The notes under the pieces were generated by a model. The model had not been told where the DNA came from. It worked only from the letters and a program-made list of their open reading frames with translations, and did no database searches. Position numbers and translations under genes: made by a program. Source: Rhodocyclaceae bacterium (GTDB taxonomy: Bacteria > Pseudomonadota > Gammaproteobacteria > Burkholderiales > Rhodocyclaceae). Taken from it: 64,000 bases of DNA. Below, in pieces: positions 35,296 through 41,971 of this stretch (position 1 is the first letter of the stretch; the number at the start of each line of letters is the position of its first letter). Location of the stretch: NCBI GenBank assembly GCA_019455325.1, contig JACFMQ010000003.1, positions 248,001 through 312,000 of the forward strand, read 5' to 3'.

Positions 35296-35745
35296 ATGAC
35301 CATCACCCTTGAGGCCATCAAGGCCGAGCAGTCGAAGATCGCTGCCATGATCTCGGCGTTCGAGCAGCAGCCGTCCTATCCGATCAGCGTCCCGTTCCCG
35401 CCCCTCAACGAGGGCGAGAAGTTCGTCGGCGTGGTCATCAGCGCCGACGGCAGCCGCCGGCACTACCTGATCCTGCTGCCTGGCGAGCAGGCGAACATCA
35501 AGTGGCAGCAGGCGATGGATTGGGCGCAGTCCATCGGCGGCGAGCTTCCCGACCGCGTCGAGTCGGCCCTGTTGTTCGCCACCATGAAGGATGAGTTCGA
35601 GCCCGAGTGGTACTGGACACGCGAGCAGCTCGCCTCCGACGCCGGGTTCGCCTGGCTTCAGACCTTCTACCGCGGCGACCAGCGCGACGGCCGCAAGAGC
35701 GTCGAGGGCCGCGCCCGCGCCGTCCGCAGATTAGTCATTCAGTAA
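35296..35745 (+). CDS. DGR target protein 2 (DUF1566/C-type-lectin-like variable protein)
   Basis: A 149-residue paralogue of target 1 with a different, helical N-terminus (TLEAIKAEQSKIAAMISAF). It shares RRHYLILLPGEQ, IGGELPDRVESALLFATMK, WYWTREQLASDAGFAW and the C-terminal SVEGRARAVRRLVIQ. The variable residues are Leu, Thr, Tyr, Arg, Asp, Arg, Asp, Gly, Arg, different from target 1 at almost every site. AGGAG precedes ATG 35296. Expression with target 1 and avd as one transcript is likely. Confidence 0.88.
   Translation: MTITLEAIKAEQSKIAAMISAFEQQPSYPISVPFPPLNEGEKFVGVVISADGSRRHYLILLPGEQANIKWQQAMDWAQSIGGELPDRVESALLFATMKDEFEPEWYWTREQLASDAGFAWLQTFYRGDQRDGRKSVEGRARAVRRLVIQ
35625..35731 (+). 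repeat. DGR variable repeat VR2
   Basis: A 107-bp copy of the template repeat at the 3' end of target gene 2. It differs at 13 positions, again all template adenines. The set of altered adenines overlaps but is not the same as in VR1, so the two repeats were mutagenised independently. The same GC-rich 3' end is present. Confidence 0.95.
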
Positions 35746-35769
35746 TTCGGTAATTCGATTTTCGTCAGC

Positions 35770-36123
35770 ATGGCACTCCACACCGAACTGCCGATCTACA
35801 AGGTCGCCTACGACCTGTTCGACGCCAGCACGGATCTCGCCAAGAACATGCCGCGCGATTTCAAGGCGAGCATCGGCGGCAAGCTCCGCGACGAGTGCGT
35901 CGACATCGTCACGCTGATCTTTCGGGCCAACGTCGCGCAGGACAAGACGCCGCACCTGGACAAGCTCATCGAGCGCGTCCAGGTGATCGAGCTGATGCTC
36001 CGGCTGTCGCGCGACAAGCGCCTGATTTCGACGGGCCAGTACGCCAAAGCCGTCGAGCTGACCCGTAGCGTCAGCCGGCAGGCCGGTGGGTGGCGCCGCT
36101 CCGCACGTTCGCCTGCTTCATGA
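35770..36123 (+). CDS. avd: DGR accessory variability determinant (Avd-like)
   Basis: A 117-residue all-helical protein with the four-helix pattern of Avd/23S-IVP proteins: LPIYKVAYDLFDASTDLAKNMPR, then GGKLRDECVDIVTLIFRAN, LIERVQVIELMLRLSRDKRLIS and YAKAVELTRSVSRQAGGWRRS. In Bordetella phage BPP-1, Avd forms a pentameric barrel that binds the RT and template RNA and is essential for mutagenic cDNA synthesis. It lies directly between the second target and the template repeat, the standard place. The start is the only ATG giving full length; its ribosome-binding site is weak. Confidence 0.88.
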   Translation: MALHTELPIYKVAYDLFDASTDLAKNMPRDFKASIGGKLRDECVDIVTLIFRANVAQDKTPHLDKLIERVQVIELMLRLSRDKRLISTGQYAKAVELTRSVSRQAGGWRRSARSPAS

Positions 36124-36137
36124 TGGTCAAGGCCACC

Positions 36138-37577
36138 ATGACTGAGCGACTCTTTAATCTGGTCGTGCCGCTGGCTCACGAGGCCACCGCCATGCGCACC
36201 GCAGATACCGCCGGCAGCAGCCGGGGCCGGTCTGGCGCAGTTTCCCCGCTGATCGGCGACAGCCTTCGGCGGGGCGACGTGGATAGCACGAATGGACGCA
36301 GCTCGCCTCCGACGCCGGGTTCGCCTGGAATCAGAACTTCAACAACGGCAACCAGAACAACAACCACAAGAGCGTCGAGGGCCGCGCCCGCGCCGTCCGC
36401 AGATCAATACGGCTGCCACCAGCCTGCTGACTTTTCTTTCGTCGCCCTGGTCGAGGCGTACTTCGACTGCCGCCGCAACAAGCGCAACAGCGACGCCGCG
36501 CTCGCCTTCGAGCAGCGCCTGGAGTTCAACCTCTACCGGCTCTACCGCGAACTGGCCGACGGCACCTACCGGCCGGGCCGCTCGATCTGCTTCGTGGTCA
36601 TCCGGCCCAAGCCCCGCGAAGTGTGGGCGGCCGATTTCCGGGACCGGATCGTGCACCACCTGCTGTACAACCGCATCGCACCGCGCTTCCACGCCGCGTT
36701 CGTGGCCGATAGCTGCGCCTGCATCCCCGGCCGGGGAACCCTCTACGCCGCGCGCCGCCTGGAAAGCAAGGTGCGCAGCGCCACACAGAACTGGAGCCGG
36801 CCGGTCTGGTACCTGAAACTGGATCTCGCCAACTTCTTCGTCAGCATCGACAAGCGCATCCTGCGCGAGCAGCTCGCCGCGCGCGTTACCGAACCCTGGT
36901 GGATGCGCCTGGCCGAGACCATCCTGTTTCACGACCCACGCGTGGGCGTCGAGCTGCGCGGATCGCCGGCCCGGCTGGGGCTTGTCCCGGAACACAAGCG
37001 TCTGGCCCGGCAGCCCTCGCATCTCGGCCTGCCCATCGGCAATCTCAGCAGCCAGTTTTTCGCCAATGTGCACCTCGATGCACTCGACCAGTTCATCAAG
37101 CATCGCGTCGGCGCCAGGCACTACGTCCGCTATGTCGATGACTTCGTGTTGCTTCACCCATCTCCGCAGTGGCTCAACGATGCCAAGGCCAGGATCGAGG
37201 CATTCCTCGCCGATCGCCTGCACCAGCGCATCAACCCGGCCAAGACCATCCTGCAGCCCGTCGAGCGCGGCATCGACTTCGTTGGCCACGTCCTGAAACC
37301 GTGGCACCGCGCAACGCGCCGCCGCACGGAGGGCGAAGCGCGGCGCCGGGTTGCCGTAACGCCGGAAGAAGATTTCCTCGCCGTGGCCAACAGCTACTTC
37401 GGCCTGCTGCGCCAGGCACAGCACAGCCATCACAGCCGCGCGCGCCTGGCCAACGTCGTGCGCCGCCGGGGGCGCTGCGTCAAGGGCGATCTTACCAAGA
37501 CCTATCCGAGGGGCCTGATGCTAGACCGCGGTGTCGGCGGCGTAGCACCGGCCCCTGCGCTTGGAAACTCGAAATGA
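36138..37577 (+). CDS. DGR reverse transcriptase
   Basis: The RT core begins around base 36429 (FSFVALVEAYFDCRRNKRNS) and includes YRPGRSICFVVIRPKPREVW, DFRDRIVHHLLYNRI, WYLKLDLANFFVSIDK and the DGR-type motif LPIGNLSSQFFANVHLDALD. The catalytic YVRYVDDFVLLH has its YVDD at about 37131-37142; INPAKTILQPVERGIDFVGHVL follows. The IGNLSSQ box in place of QGxxxSP is diagnostic of DGR RTs. No ATG, GTG or TTG lies in frame between the TR and the core, so translation must start upstream and read through the TR in another frame. ATG 36138 (AAGG 5 bases before) is chosen; GTG 36279 is the alternative. The stop overlaps the next ATG. Confidence 0.9.
   Translation: MTERLFNLVVPLAHEATAMRTADTAGSSRGRSGAVSPLIGDSLRRGDVDSTNGRSSPPTPGSPGIRTSTTATRTTTTRASRAAPAPSADQYGCHQPADFSFVALVEAYFDCRRNKRNSDAALAFEQRLEFNLYRLYRELADGTYRPGRSICFVVIRPKPREVWAADFRDRIVHHLLYNRIAPRFHAAFVADSCACIPGRGTLYAARRLESKVRSATQNWSRPVWYLKLDLANFFVSIDKRILREQLAARVTEPWWMRLAETILFHDPRVGVELRGSPARLGLVPEHKRLARQPSHLGLPIGNLSSQFFANVHLDALDQFIKHRVGARHYVRYVDDFVLLHPSPQWLNDAKARIEAFLADRLHQRINPAKTILQPVERGIDFVGHVLKPWHRATRRRTEGEARRRVAVTPEEDFLAVANSYFGLLRQAQHSHHSRARLANVVRRRGRCVKGDLTKTYPRGLMLDRGVGGVAPAPALGNSK
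36298..36404 (+). repeat. DGR template repeat TR
   Basis: A 107-bp repeat matching VR1 and VR2 except at adenines. It is rich in AAC/AAT: read in the target frame it encodes eight Asn codons between Trp and Ser, the AAY design that allows many residues but never a stop codon. It has no target-gene sequence upstream and soon meets a stop in that frame, so it is a template and not a third target. It sits between avd and the RT core, as in known DGRs. Confidence 0.95.
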
Positions 37578-37894
37578 ACTGGAAGATGACGATGGAACAA
37601 CTAACACAAGAGCAAGCGATTGCGTTTCACGACAGTGGCGCCTGGAAGCAAATGGGTATCCGCGAGCGGGCTGTCTTCCAGATGGCACAAGACCGGCTGT
37701 GCATGCCGTTCAGCGAGTTTCACAAAGCGTGCGAAGAAGTGCTTGGTCGCCCGGTTTATACGCACGAGTTCGGCATGAATCGCGACGGCCTGCAAGCTGA
37801 GCTGGAAGGTAAAGCAAAGGCACCAACGCTTGAAGAGATTTTGGCAATGCTGCCGGCTGAAAAAACGGTGGTTCTGATGCACAACGGGGAGTAG
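37574..37894 (+). CDS. Small phage protein translationally coupled to the DGR reverse transcriptase
   Basis: A 106-residue protein starting at an ATG that overlaps the RT stop (ATGA); further in-frame ATGs at 37586 and 37592 are possible, the last with GGAAG upstream. The sequence has WKQMGIRERAVFQMAQDRLCMPFSEFHKA and VLGRPVYTHEFG, a pattern I recall from uncharacterised phage proteins (DUF7736-like). Function unknown; its coupling to the RT makes it a candidate DGR-linked gene. Its codons are less GC-rich than its neighbours. Confidence 0.6.
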   Translation: MNWKMTMEQLTQEQAIAFHDSGAWKQMGIRERAVFQMAQDRLCMPFSEFHKACEEVLGRPVYTHEFGMNRDGLQAELEGKAKAPTLEEILAMLPAEKTVVLMHNGE

Positions 37895-37901
37895 ACGCAC
37901 C

Positions 37902-38345
37902 ATGCCCCGCACCCTCACCACCGAACGCCTCCGCCTCACCCGCCTCGTGCACGTCGCCCGCCGCGAGCTGGCGATCGCCGACGACGCTTGGCGCGCGCTG
38001 CTGCGCAGTGATCGCTTCAAGGTCGACAGCTCGGCCGACCTGTCGATCGGCGGCCTCGAACGCCTGCTGCTGCACCTGAAAGCCTGCGGCTTCAAGGTGC
38101 GGCCGAATCCGCAGAAGAAGCTGCCCACCCCGCACAAGGGGCTGGCGCTGACCAAGCAGGACATCGAGGCCAAGATCGCCTGTCAGCTCAAGGCCCTCGA
38201 CAAGCCCTGGCCCTACGCGCACGCCGTGGCGCGGCGCATCCACCCCGCGGTGTCGGCCTTCGAGTTCCTGACGCCCGAGCAGCTCGGCGATGTCTCCAGC
38301 GCGCTCGAACGCACGATCCGTTACCGGCAGCGAGGCGCGGCCTGA
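37902..38345 (+). CDS. gemA: GemA-like regulatory protein (Mu gp16, DUF1018)
   Basis: A 147-residue protein. RLTRLVHVARRELAIADDAWRALL, LLLHLKACGFKVRPNP and WPYAHAVARRIHP fit the DUF1018 family. Mu GemA alters host gene expression and DNA supercoiling. Standing just upstream of the Mor-like gene is the same order as in Mu, which shows that the DGR cassette was inserted between the Gam and GemA blocks. Confidence 0.85.
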   Translation: MPRTLTTERLRLTRLVHVARRELAIADDAWRALLRSDRFKVDSSADLSIGGLERLLLHLKACGFKVRPNPQKKLPTPHKGLALTKQDIEAKIACQLKALDKPWPYAHAVARRIHPAVSAFEFLTPEQLGDVSSALERTIRYRQRGAA

Positions 38346-38346
38346 A

Positions 38347-38769
38347 ATGACGCTGCTGCCGCCCTCCATTCAGGAAATCGTGCGCCTGGTCGGATTCGGC
38401 AAGGCGATGGCGCTGGTACGCGAATTCGGCGGCCAGGAAATGCCCATCCCGCGCACCGAGCGCGGCGCCGCCTGGGCGGCACTCGTCGAGCTGATCGGCG
38501 AGCCGGCCACACGCACGCTGACGGCCGCTATTCCCAGCGGCCACGAGAAGATCTACATCGCGCTCTGCTACCGCGCCATGAAGGCCGATCGCAACCGCCG
38601 GATGATCGCTCGCTACGACGAACTCCTCGCCGCCGGGCATAGCAGCCGGGGCGCCGTCTCGGTGATCGTGCGCGAGTTCGGCCCGATCTGCTACCGCCAG
38701 GTGGAGAAGATCGTCAATTCGCCGCTGCCGCCGCAGGAGGTCGCGGTGGCGCAGGGAGCGTTGTTCTAG
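38347..38769 (+). CDS. mor: Mor/C-type transcription activator
   Basis: A 140-residue protein of the Mor family. IQEIVRLVGFGKAMALVREFGGQEMPIPR is the dimerisation part. HTH MIARYDELLAAGHSSRGAVSVIVREFGPICYRQVEKIV ends the DNA-binding domain. Mor switches on middle transcription in Mu; only one Mor/C-type protein is visible here, so it may also drive the late promoters. It starts 1 base after the gp16-like gene. Confidence 0.88.
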   Translation: MTLLPPSIQEIVRLVGFGKAMALVREFGGQEMPIPRTERGAAWAALVELIGEPATRTLTAAIPSGHEKIYIALCYRAMKADRNRRMIARYDELLAAGHSSRGAVSVIVREFGPICYRQVEKIVNSPLPPQEVAVAQGALF

Positions 38770-38811
38770 GACAATGCGATAGGTGAACAACATGAGACAC
38801 GGGGAGCCGAC

Positions 38812-39279
38812 ATGAAAAGACAAGCGACGATGATCGCCGCGCTGCTTTGCCTCTTGCCGCTTCAGGGCGCCGCTGCAACCGACTATCACATGTGCTACAG
38901 CCCCGGCACGCAGGCTATCGTGTTCAAGGCGGCGCCCTGCGCACCGGGCATGACGGCGCAACCGTCGCCCGACTACCCGCGCAGCGGGTTCAACCCGGAG
39001 GCCGTGGCACGATGCGAGGCAGAGGCTGCGATGCGCGGCGAACTGGCCGGCGGCACGGCGGCGACGCCGCGCGAGAAAAAAGACAAGTTCGATGCTGTCC
39101 AGGTTGGAATGACGTCCGAGTGCGTTCGGCAGGTGCTCGGAGAACCCTCGGAGGTCAACGCCTACAACTACGGCGGCGGCCCCCGCGAGCAGTGGATCTA
39201 CAGGACAGGTAAATTCCTGCGCGACCACTACGTCTATATCCGCGCCGGCCGCGTGTCGTCGCTCTCGCTCTCGCGCTGA
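38812..39279 (+). CDS. Secreted protein with SmpA/OmlA (BamE)-like C-terminal domain
   Basis: A 155-residue protein. It has a signal peptide (MIAALLCLLPLQGAAA, cleavage near AAA-T), then Cys-containing YHMCYSP and AAPCAPG. The C-terminal half, VQVGMTSECVRQVLGEPSEV and QWIYRTG, has the BamE/OmlA look. GGGGAG precedes the ATG. It would be periplasmic. It may be a lysogenic-conversion or superinfection factor; this is a guess from its position between the Mor and lysis genes. Confidence 0.6.
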   Translation: MKRQATMIAALLCLLPLQGAAATDYHMCYSPGTQAIVFKAAPCAPGMTAQPSPDYPRSGFNPEAVARCEAEAAMRGELAGGTAATPREKKDKFDAVQVGMTSECVRQVLGEPSEVNAYNYGGGPREQWIYRTGKFLRDHYVYIRAGRVSSLSLSR

Positions 39280-39281
39280 CC

Positions 39282-39599
39282 GTGAACCGCGCGATCATCG
39301 TTGCCCTGCTGCTGCTCGCCGGCTGGATGGGCTGGCACAGCCACCAGTATTTGGAGAGGGTGGCCGAGGCACAGCAGGAGCAACGGCTGACGGCCATCCG
39401 CGAAGCCGTCGAGGTGCAGGCGAGAATCAATTTCCTCGAACAGACGGAGCGGGAGATGACTGCGCGCTACCTCGAACTTCGGGCGGAAGAGATGTACTGG
39501 CAGCGCGAAGTCGAGCGCCTTGAGCGCGAGCGGGTTGAGTTCCGCATACGGACGGCTGAGAGAATCCGCGCCCTCAAGGAGCGCGCCGGGATGCCTTGA
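39282..39599 (+). CDS. Membrane-anchored coiled-coil protein
   Basis: A 105-residue protein starting at GTG 39282, two bases after the previous stop. One N-terminal membrane helix (AIIVALLLLAGWMGWHSHQYL) is followed by a long charged coiled coil (EQTEREMTARYLELRAEEMY). The topology resembles an i-spanin, but a better Rz is present downstream. Probably co-expressed with the secreted protein before it. Confidence 0.55.
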   Translation: MNRAIIVALLLLAGWMGWHSHQYLERVAEAQQEQRLTAIREAVEVQARINFLEQTEREMTARYLELRAEEMYWQREVERLERERVEFRIRTAERIRALKERAGMP

Positions 39600-39632
39600 C
39601 GCCGGTGCCAAATCGCGCGCAAAATCCGCGAC

Positions 39633-39782
39633 GGTGCTCAAAACACCTTTGCCGAAGCGGTTTCCGCGCCCGAGATTCGCGGTTTTTTTGCGTCCATTGG
39701 TTCCTTCAATGGCCGGGTGTGCGAGGAATAAAAGACCCGCAAGGGGAATAACTCCGCCTGTCTTCGGCAGGTTTTGAGCACC
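39633..39782 (+). ncRNA. C4-type antisense RNA candidate upstream of the Rha-like gene
   Basis: GGTGCTCAAAAC (39633-39644) is perfectly complementary to GTTTTGAGCACC (39771-39782), and GGTTCCTT (39699-39706) to AAGGAACC (39817-39824), which overlaps the ribosome-binding site of the regulator at 39831. A CUUCGG-capped hairpin followed by GTTTTG (39757-39776) can end a short RNA. Two loops that target a downstream leader and ribosome-binding site are the layout of P1/P7 C4 RNA, which silences antirepressor genes. Exact ends are unknown. Confidence 0.55.
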
Positions 39783-39830
39783 CGGCCGCCCCGCCGTTCG
39801 GGGCGACATCCCTCAAAAGGAACCGAAGCC

Positions 39831-40487
39831 ATGCAACTCATCCACCAGAACGGCGAACGCCTGTTCGTCAGCTCGCTCGACATTTCCAACCACTTCGGCA
39901 AGCAGCACAAGGACGTACTGCGGGCAATTCGTGACCTCGACTGCTCCGAGAGTTTCAACCGGCGCAATTTTGCGCTGGTCGAATATCAGGACGCCAAGGG
40001 CGAAAAACGCCCGGCCTACGAAATCACCCGCGACGGCTTCGTCTTCCTGTGCATGGGCTTCACCGGCCCGCAGGCGGCGCTGTGGAAGGAACGCTACATC
40101 GACGCCTTCAACCGCATGGAGGCGGCGCTGAGAGTCCAGGCGCCGGCCTTGGCGCAGGACATGACGCTGGCGCGCGAGGTCGGCCAGTTGAAGGATGCGC
40201 TGGCGGCAACGCAACAGACGGTGGCCGGCCTGGTGCGGCAGCTGATGCAGGCGAAGGATCGGGAAATCCGCCTGCTGCGCCTGCGCCAGCAGGAGGAAGC
40301 GCAGCGCCGCATCGACCGGGTGATCCTGCTCGAAGCCGCCGGCACGCCGCGCGCGCAGATCGTCGCCACCACCGGGCTGTCGTTCAACTACGTCCGCCAG
40401 ATCGTCTTCCGCGCCCGCCGCGACGGGCATCGGGGCATCGACGTCACGCCGCGCCAGGGCGACCTCATGCTGGAGGCGCAGGCATGA
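39831..40487 (+). CDS. Rha-family phage regulatory protein
   Basis: A 218-residue protein. The N-terminal Rha domain contains RLFVSSLDISNHFGKQHKDVLRAI, FNRRNFALVEYQDAKGEKRP, YEITRDGFVFLCMGFTG and WKERYIDAFNRMEA. A coiled coil and a C-terminal HTH (AGTPRAQIVATTGLSFNYVRQIV) follow. Rha/antirepressor proteins influence the lysis-lysogeny decision. The AAGGA ribosome-binding site lies in the predicted antisense target, suggesting translational control. Confidence 0.85.
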   Translation: MQLIHQNGERLFVSSLDISNHFGKQHKDVLRAIRDLDCSESFNRRNFALVEYQDAKGEKRPAYEITRDGFVFLCMGFTGPQAALWKERYIDAFNRMEAALRVQAPALAQDMTLAREVGQLKDALAATQQTVAGLVRQLMQAKDREIRLLRLRQQEEAQRRIDRVILLEAAGTPRAQIVATTGLSFNYVRQIVFRARRDGHRGIDVTPRQGDLMLEAQA

Positions 40488-40693
40488 GCGCCGCCGCCGC
40501 GCTCGACGGCGCCGCCCGCACCGCCGGCCGCATCCACTCGCTGGCCACGGCCGCCGAGGTCGTCCAGTCCGGCAGCGGCCTGGCGGATCGGCGGCAGATC
40601 GATACCGTCGTGATCGACCTCATCGATGTCATCGCCGACCTCTCCCGGCAGATCGAGGTCATCGCGGAAGCGGCCCAGCAACCCCCGCCGTAA
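40484..40693 (+). CDS. Hypothetical small helical protein
   Basis: A 69-residue protein starting at an ATG overlapping the Rha stop. It is one long amphipathic helix pair (QIDTVVIDLIDVIADLSRQIEVI). Unknown function. It is the last gene before a strong terminator, ending the transcription unit. Confidence 0.5.
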   Translation: MSAAAALDGAARTAGRIHSLATAAEVVQSGSGLADRRQIDTVVIDLIDVIADLSRQIEVIAEAAQQPPP

Positions 40694-40713
40694 CCCGCGC
40701 TGCCAGCGCCTTC

Positions 40714-40739
40714 AGCCCCGCCCGAGGCGGGGCTTTTTG
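40714..40739 (+). terminator. Intrinsic terminator before the lysis operon
   Basis: AGCCCCGCC and GGCGGGGCT form a 9-bp perfect stem around CGA followed by TTTTTG. It separates the regulatory genes from the lysis/late operon and directly precedes a candidate late promoter. Confidence 0.9.
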
Positions 40740-40744
40740 TTTCT

Positions 40745-40793
40745 GCCGAATTCCTTCCCCCCCGCCCGATCTCCTCGCGCGCGCGACCATGCT
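40745..40793 (+). promoter_or_regulatory. Candidate late promoter A (lysis operon)
   Basis: GCCGAATTCCTTCCCCCCC (40745-40763), then TCGCGCGCGC and CATGCT near 40788. The first block is nearly identical to sequences at 48140 (before gene I) and 53370 (before the tail genes), the operon heads where phage Mu has or would need activator-dependent late promoters. The block sits at about -40, where a Mor/C-type activator binds. No standard -35 is present. Confidence 0.5.
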
Positions 40794-40953
40794 CCGCATG
40801 TGCTCGCGCTGCCGCCATTACCGCCTCGACCCCGATGATCGCCTGACCCCGCACGGCTACGGCCGCTGCGCGCATCTGCCGGTCGGCCACTACCGCAGCC
40901 GGCACGCCGTCGACTGCTATCTCACGCCCTCGCGTTACGAGGCGGCACCGTGA
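40789..40953 (+). CDS. Small Cys-rich protein upstream of lysozyme
   Basis: A 54-residue protein. CSRCRHYRL, GRCAHL and a further Cys (VDCYLTPS) could bind one metal ion. ATG 40789 or 40798 are possible starts. Its stop overlaps the GTG of the lysozyme gene, so it is probably translated as the first gene of the lysis operon. Its start is close to the promoter motif, so a leaderless or short-leader mRNA is possible. Confidence 0.55.
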   Translation: MLRMCSRCRHYRLDPDDRLTPHGYGRCAHLPVGHYRSRHAVDCYLTPSRYEAAP

Positions 40954-41456
40954 AGTCGCGCCTGCTCATCGCCTCGCTCGCGCTCTCCGCCGCCGGCCTG
41001 GTCGGCATCGTGGCGCACGAGGGCTACACCGACGGCGCCGTGATCCCGGTGCCGGGCGACGTGCCGACCATCGGCTTCGGCAGCACCCGTCGGCCGGACG
41101 GCTCGCCGGTGCAGATCGGCGACCGCACGACGCCGCCGCAGGCGCTCTCTCGCGCGCTCGCCGACGTGCGGCAGTTCGAGGGGGCGCTGCGGCAGTGCGT
41201 CACCGTGCCGCTGCACCAGCACGAGTACGACGCCTACATCGGGCTGGCCTACAACATCGGCAGCGGCGCCTTCTGCGGATCGACGCTTGTCCGCAAGCTC
41301 AACGCCGGCGACTACGCCGGCGCCTGCGACGAAATCCTGCGCTGGCGGCGCTTTCAGGGGCGCGACTGCTCGGCGCCGGAGAACGCACGGATATGCGGAG
41401 GCCTGTGGGTGCGGCGGCAGGGCGAGCACCGGCAGTGCATGGGGGACGCCGCGTGA
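40950..41456 (+). CDS. Phage lysozyme (GH24, signal-anchor-release type)
   Basis: A 168-residue endolysin. The N-terminal weakly hydrophobic SAR segment (LLIASLALSAAGLVGIVA) is followed by catalytic Glu in HEGYTDGAVIPVPGDVPTIGFG. YDAYIGLAYNIGSGAFCGSTLV is the conserved lysozyme core. It cleaves peptidoglycan after membrane release. GTG 40950 overlaps the previous stop. Its end overlaps the Rz gene (GTGA). A short Cys-containing insertion (RDCSAPENARICGG) lies near the C-terminus. Confidence 0.92.
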   Translation: MKSRLLIASLALSAAGLVGIVAHEGYTDGAVIPVPGDVPTIGFGSTRRPDGSPVQIGDRTTPPQALSRALADVRQFEGALRQCVTVPLHQHEYDAYIGLAYNIGSGAFCGSTLVRKLNAGDYAGACDEILRWRRFQGRDCSAPENARICGGLWVRRQGEHRQCMGDAA

Positions 41457-41971
41457 TCGCCGCGTCCACGGCTCGCCTTGCGCTGGCCGCCGCACTTGTG
41501 GCGGCCAGCTTCGCCGCCGGCTGGACGGCCAACGGCTGGCGCCTCGGCGCCGAGCTGGCCGAGCTGCGGCGCGAGCACGCCGAGCAGACCGCCCAGGCCG
41601 TGCTCGATGCCGGCGCCCGCCTGATCGAGGCCACCACACGCGGCGACGCGCTCCAGTTCCGCCTCGCCGAGGCCGAGACCGCCCGAGATACCGCCCTACA
41701 GGAGACCCAACATGCGCTGCGCCGCGTTACCACTGGCCGCCCTTGCCTCGATGCTGCTGCTGTCCGCCTGCTCAACGGCGCCGGTGCCCTCGCGCCCGCC
41801 GGCGCCGTGCCCGAGACCACCGGCGAGCCTCTACGCGCCGATGCCGCCGTTGCCACCGATACCGACGTCGCCCTCTGGGCGGCGCACGCCCGACGCAGCT
41901 ACGACACCTGCCGGGGGCGGCTCGCCGCCATCGACGCCTTCTACGCCGGCGAGCGGGGCGACGGTGAGTGA
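41453..41971 (+). CDS. i-spanin (Rz-like)
   Basis: A 172-residue protein with one N-terminal membrane helix (LALAAALVAASFAAGWTANGW) and a periplasmic coiled coil (GAELAELRREHAEQTAQAV), the i-spanin plan. It spans the periplasm with the nested o-spanin to fuse the two membranes at lysis. It starts at GTG 41453 inside the lysozyme stop and contains the Rz1-like frame (from 41712). Confidence 0.85.
   Translation: MIAASTARLALAAALVAASFAAGWTANGWRLGAELAELRREHAEQTAQAVLDAGARLIEATTRGDALQFRLAEAETARDTALQETQHALRRVTTGRPCLDAAAVRLLNGAGALAPAGAVPETTGEPLRADAAVATDTDVALWAAHARRSYDTCRGRLAAIDAFYAGERGDGE

Noticed and set aside
35770-36123. Avd-like gene as a 23S rRNA intervening-sequence protein
   Set aside because: The fold family is shared, but its position between VR genes and TR/RT identifies it as the DGR accessory protein.
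36292-36420. The template repeat as a truncated third target gene
   Set aside because: It lacks any target-like sequence upstream, soon meets a stop in the target frame, and differs from the VRs only at its own adenines. It is the template.
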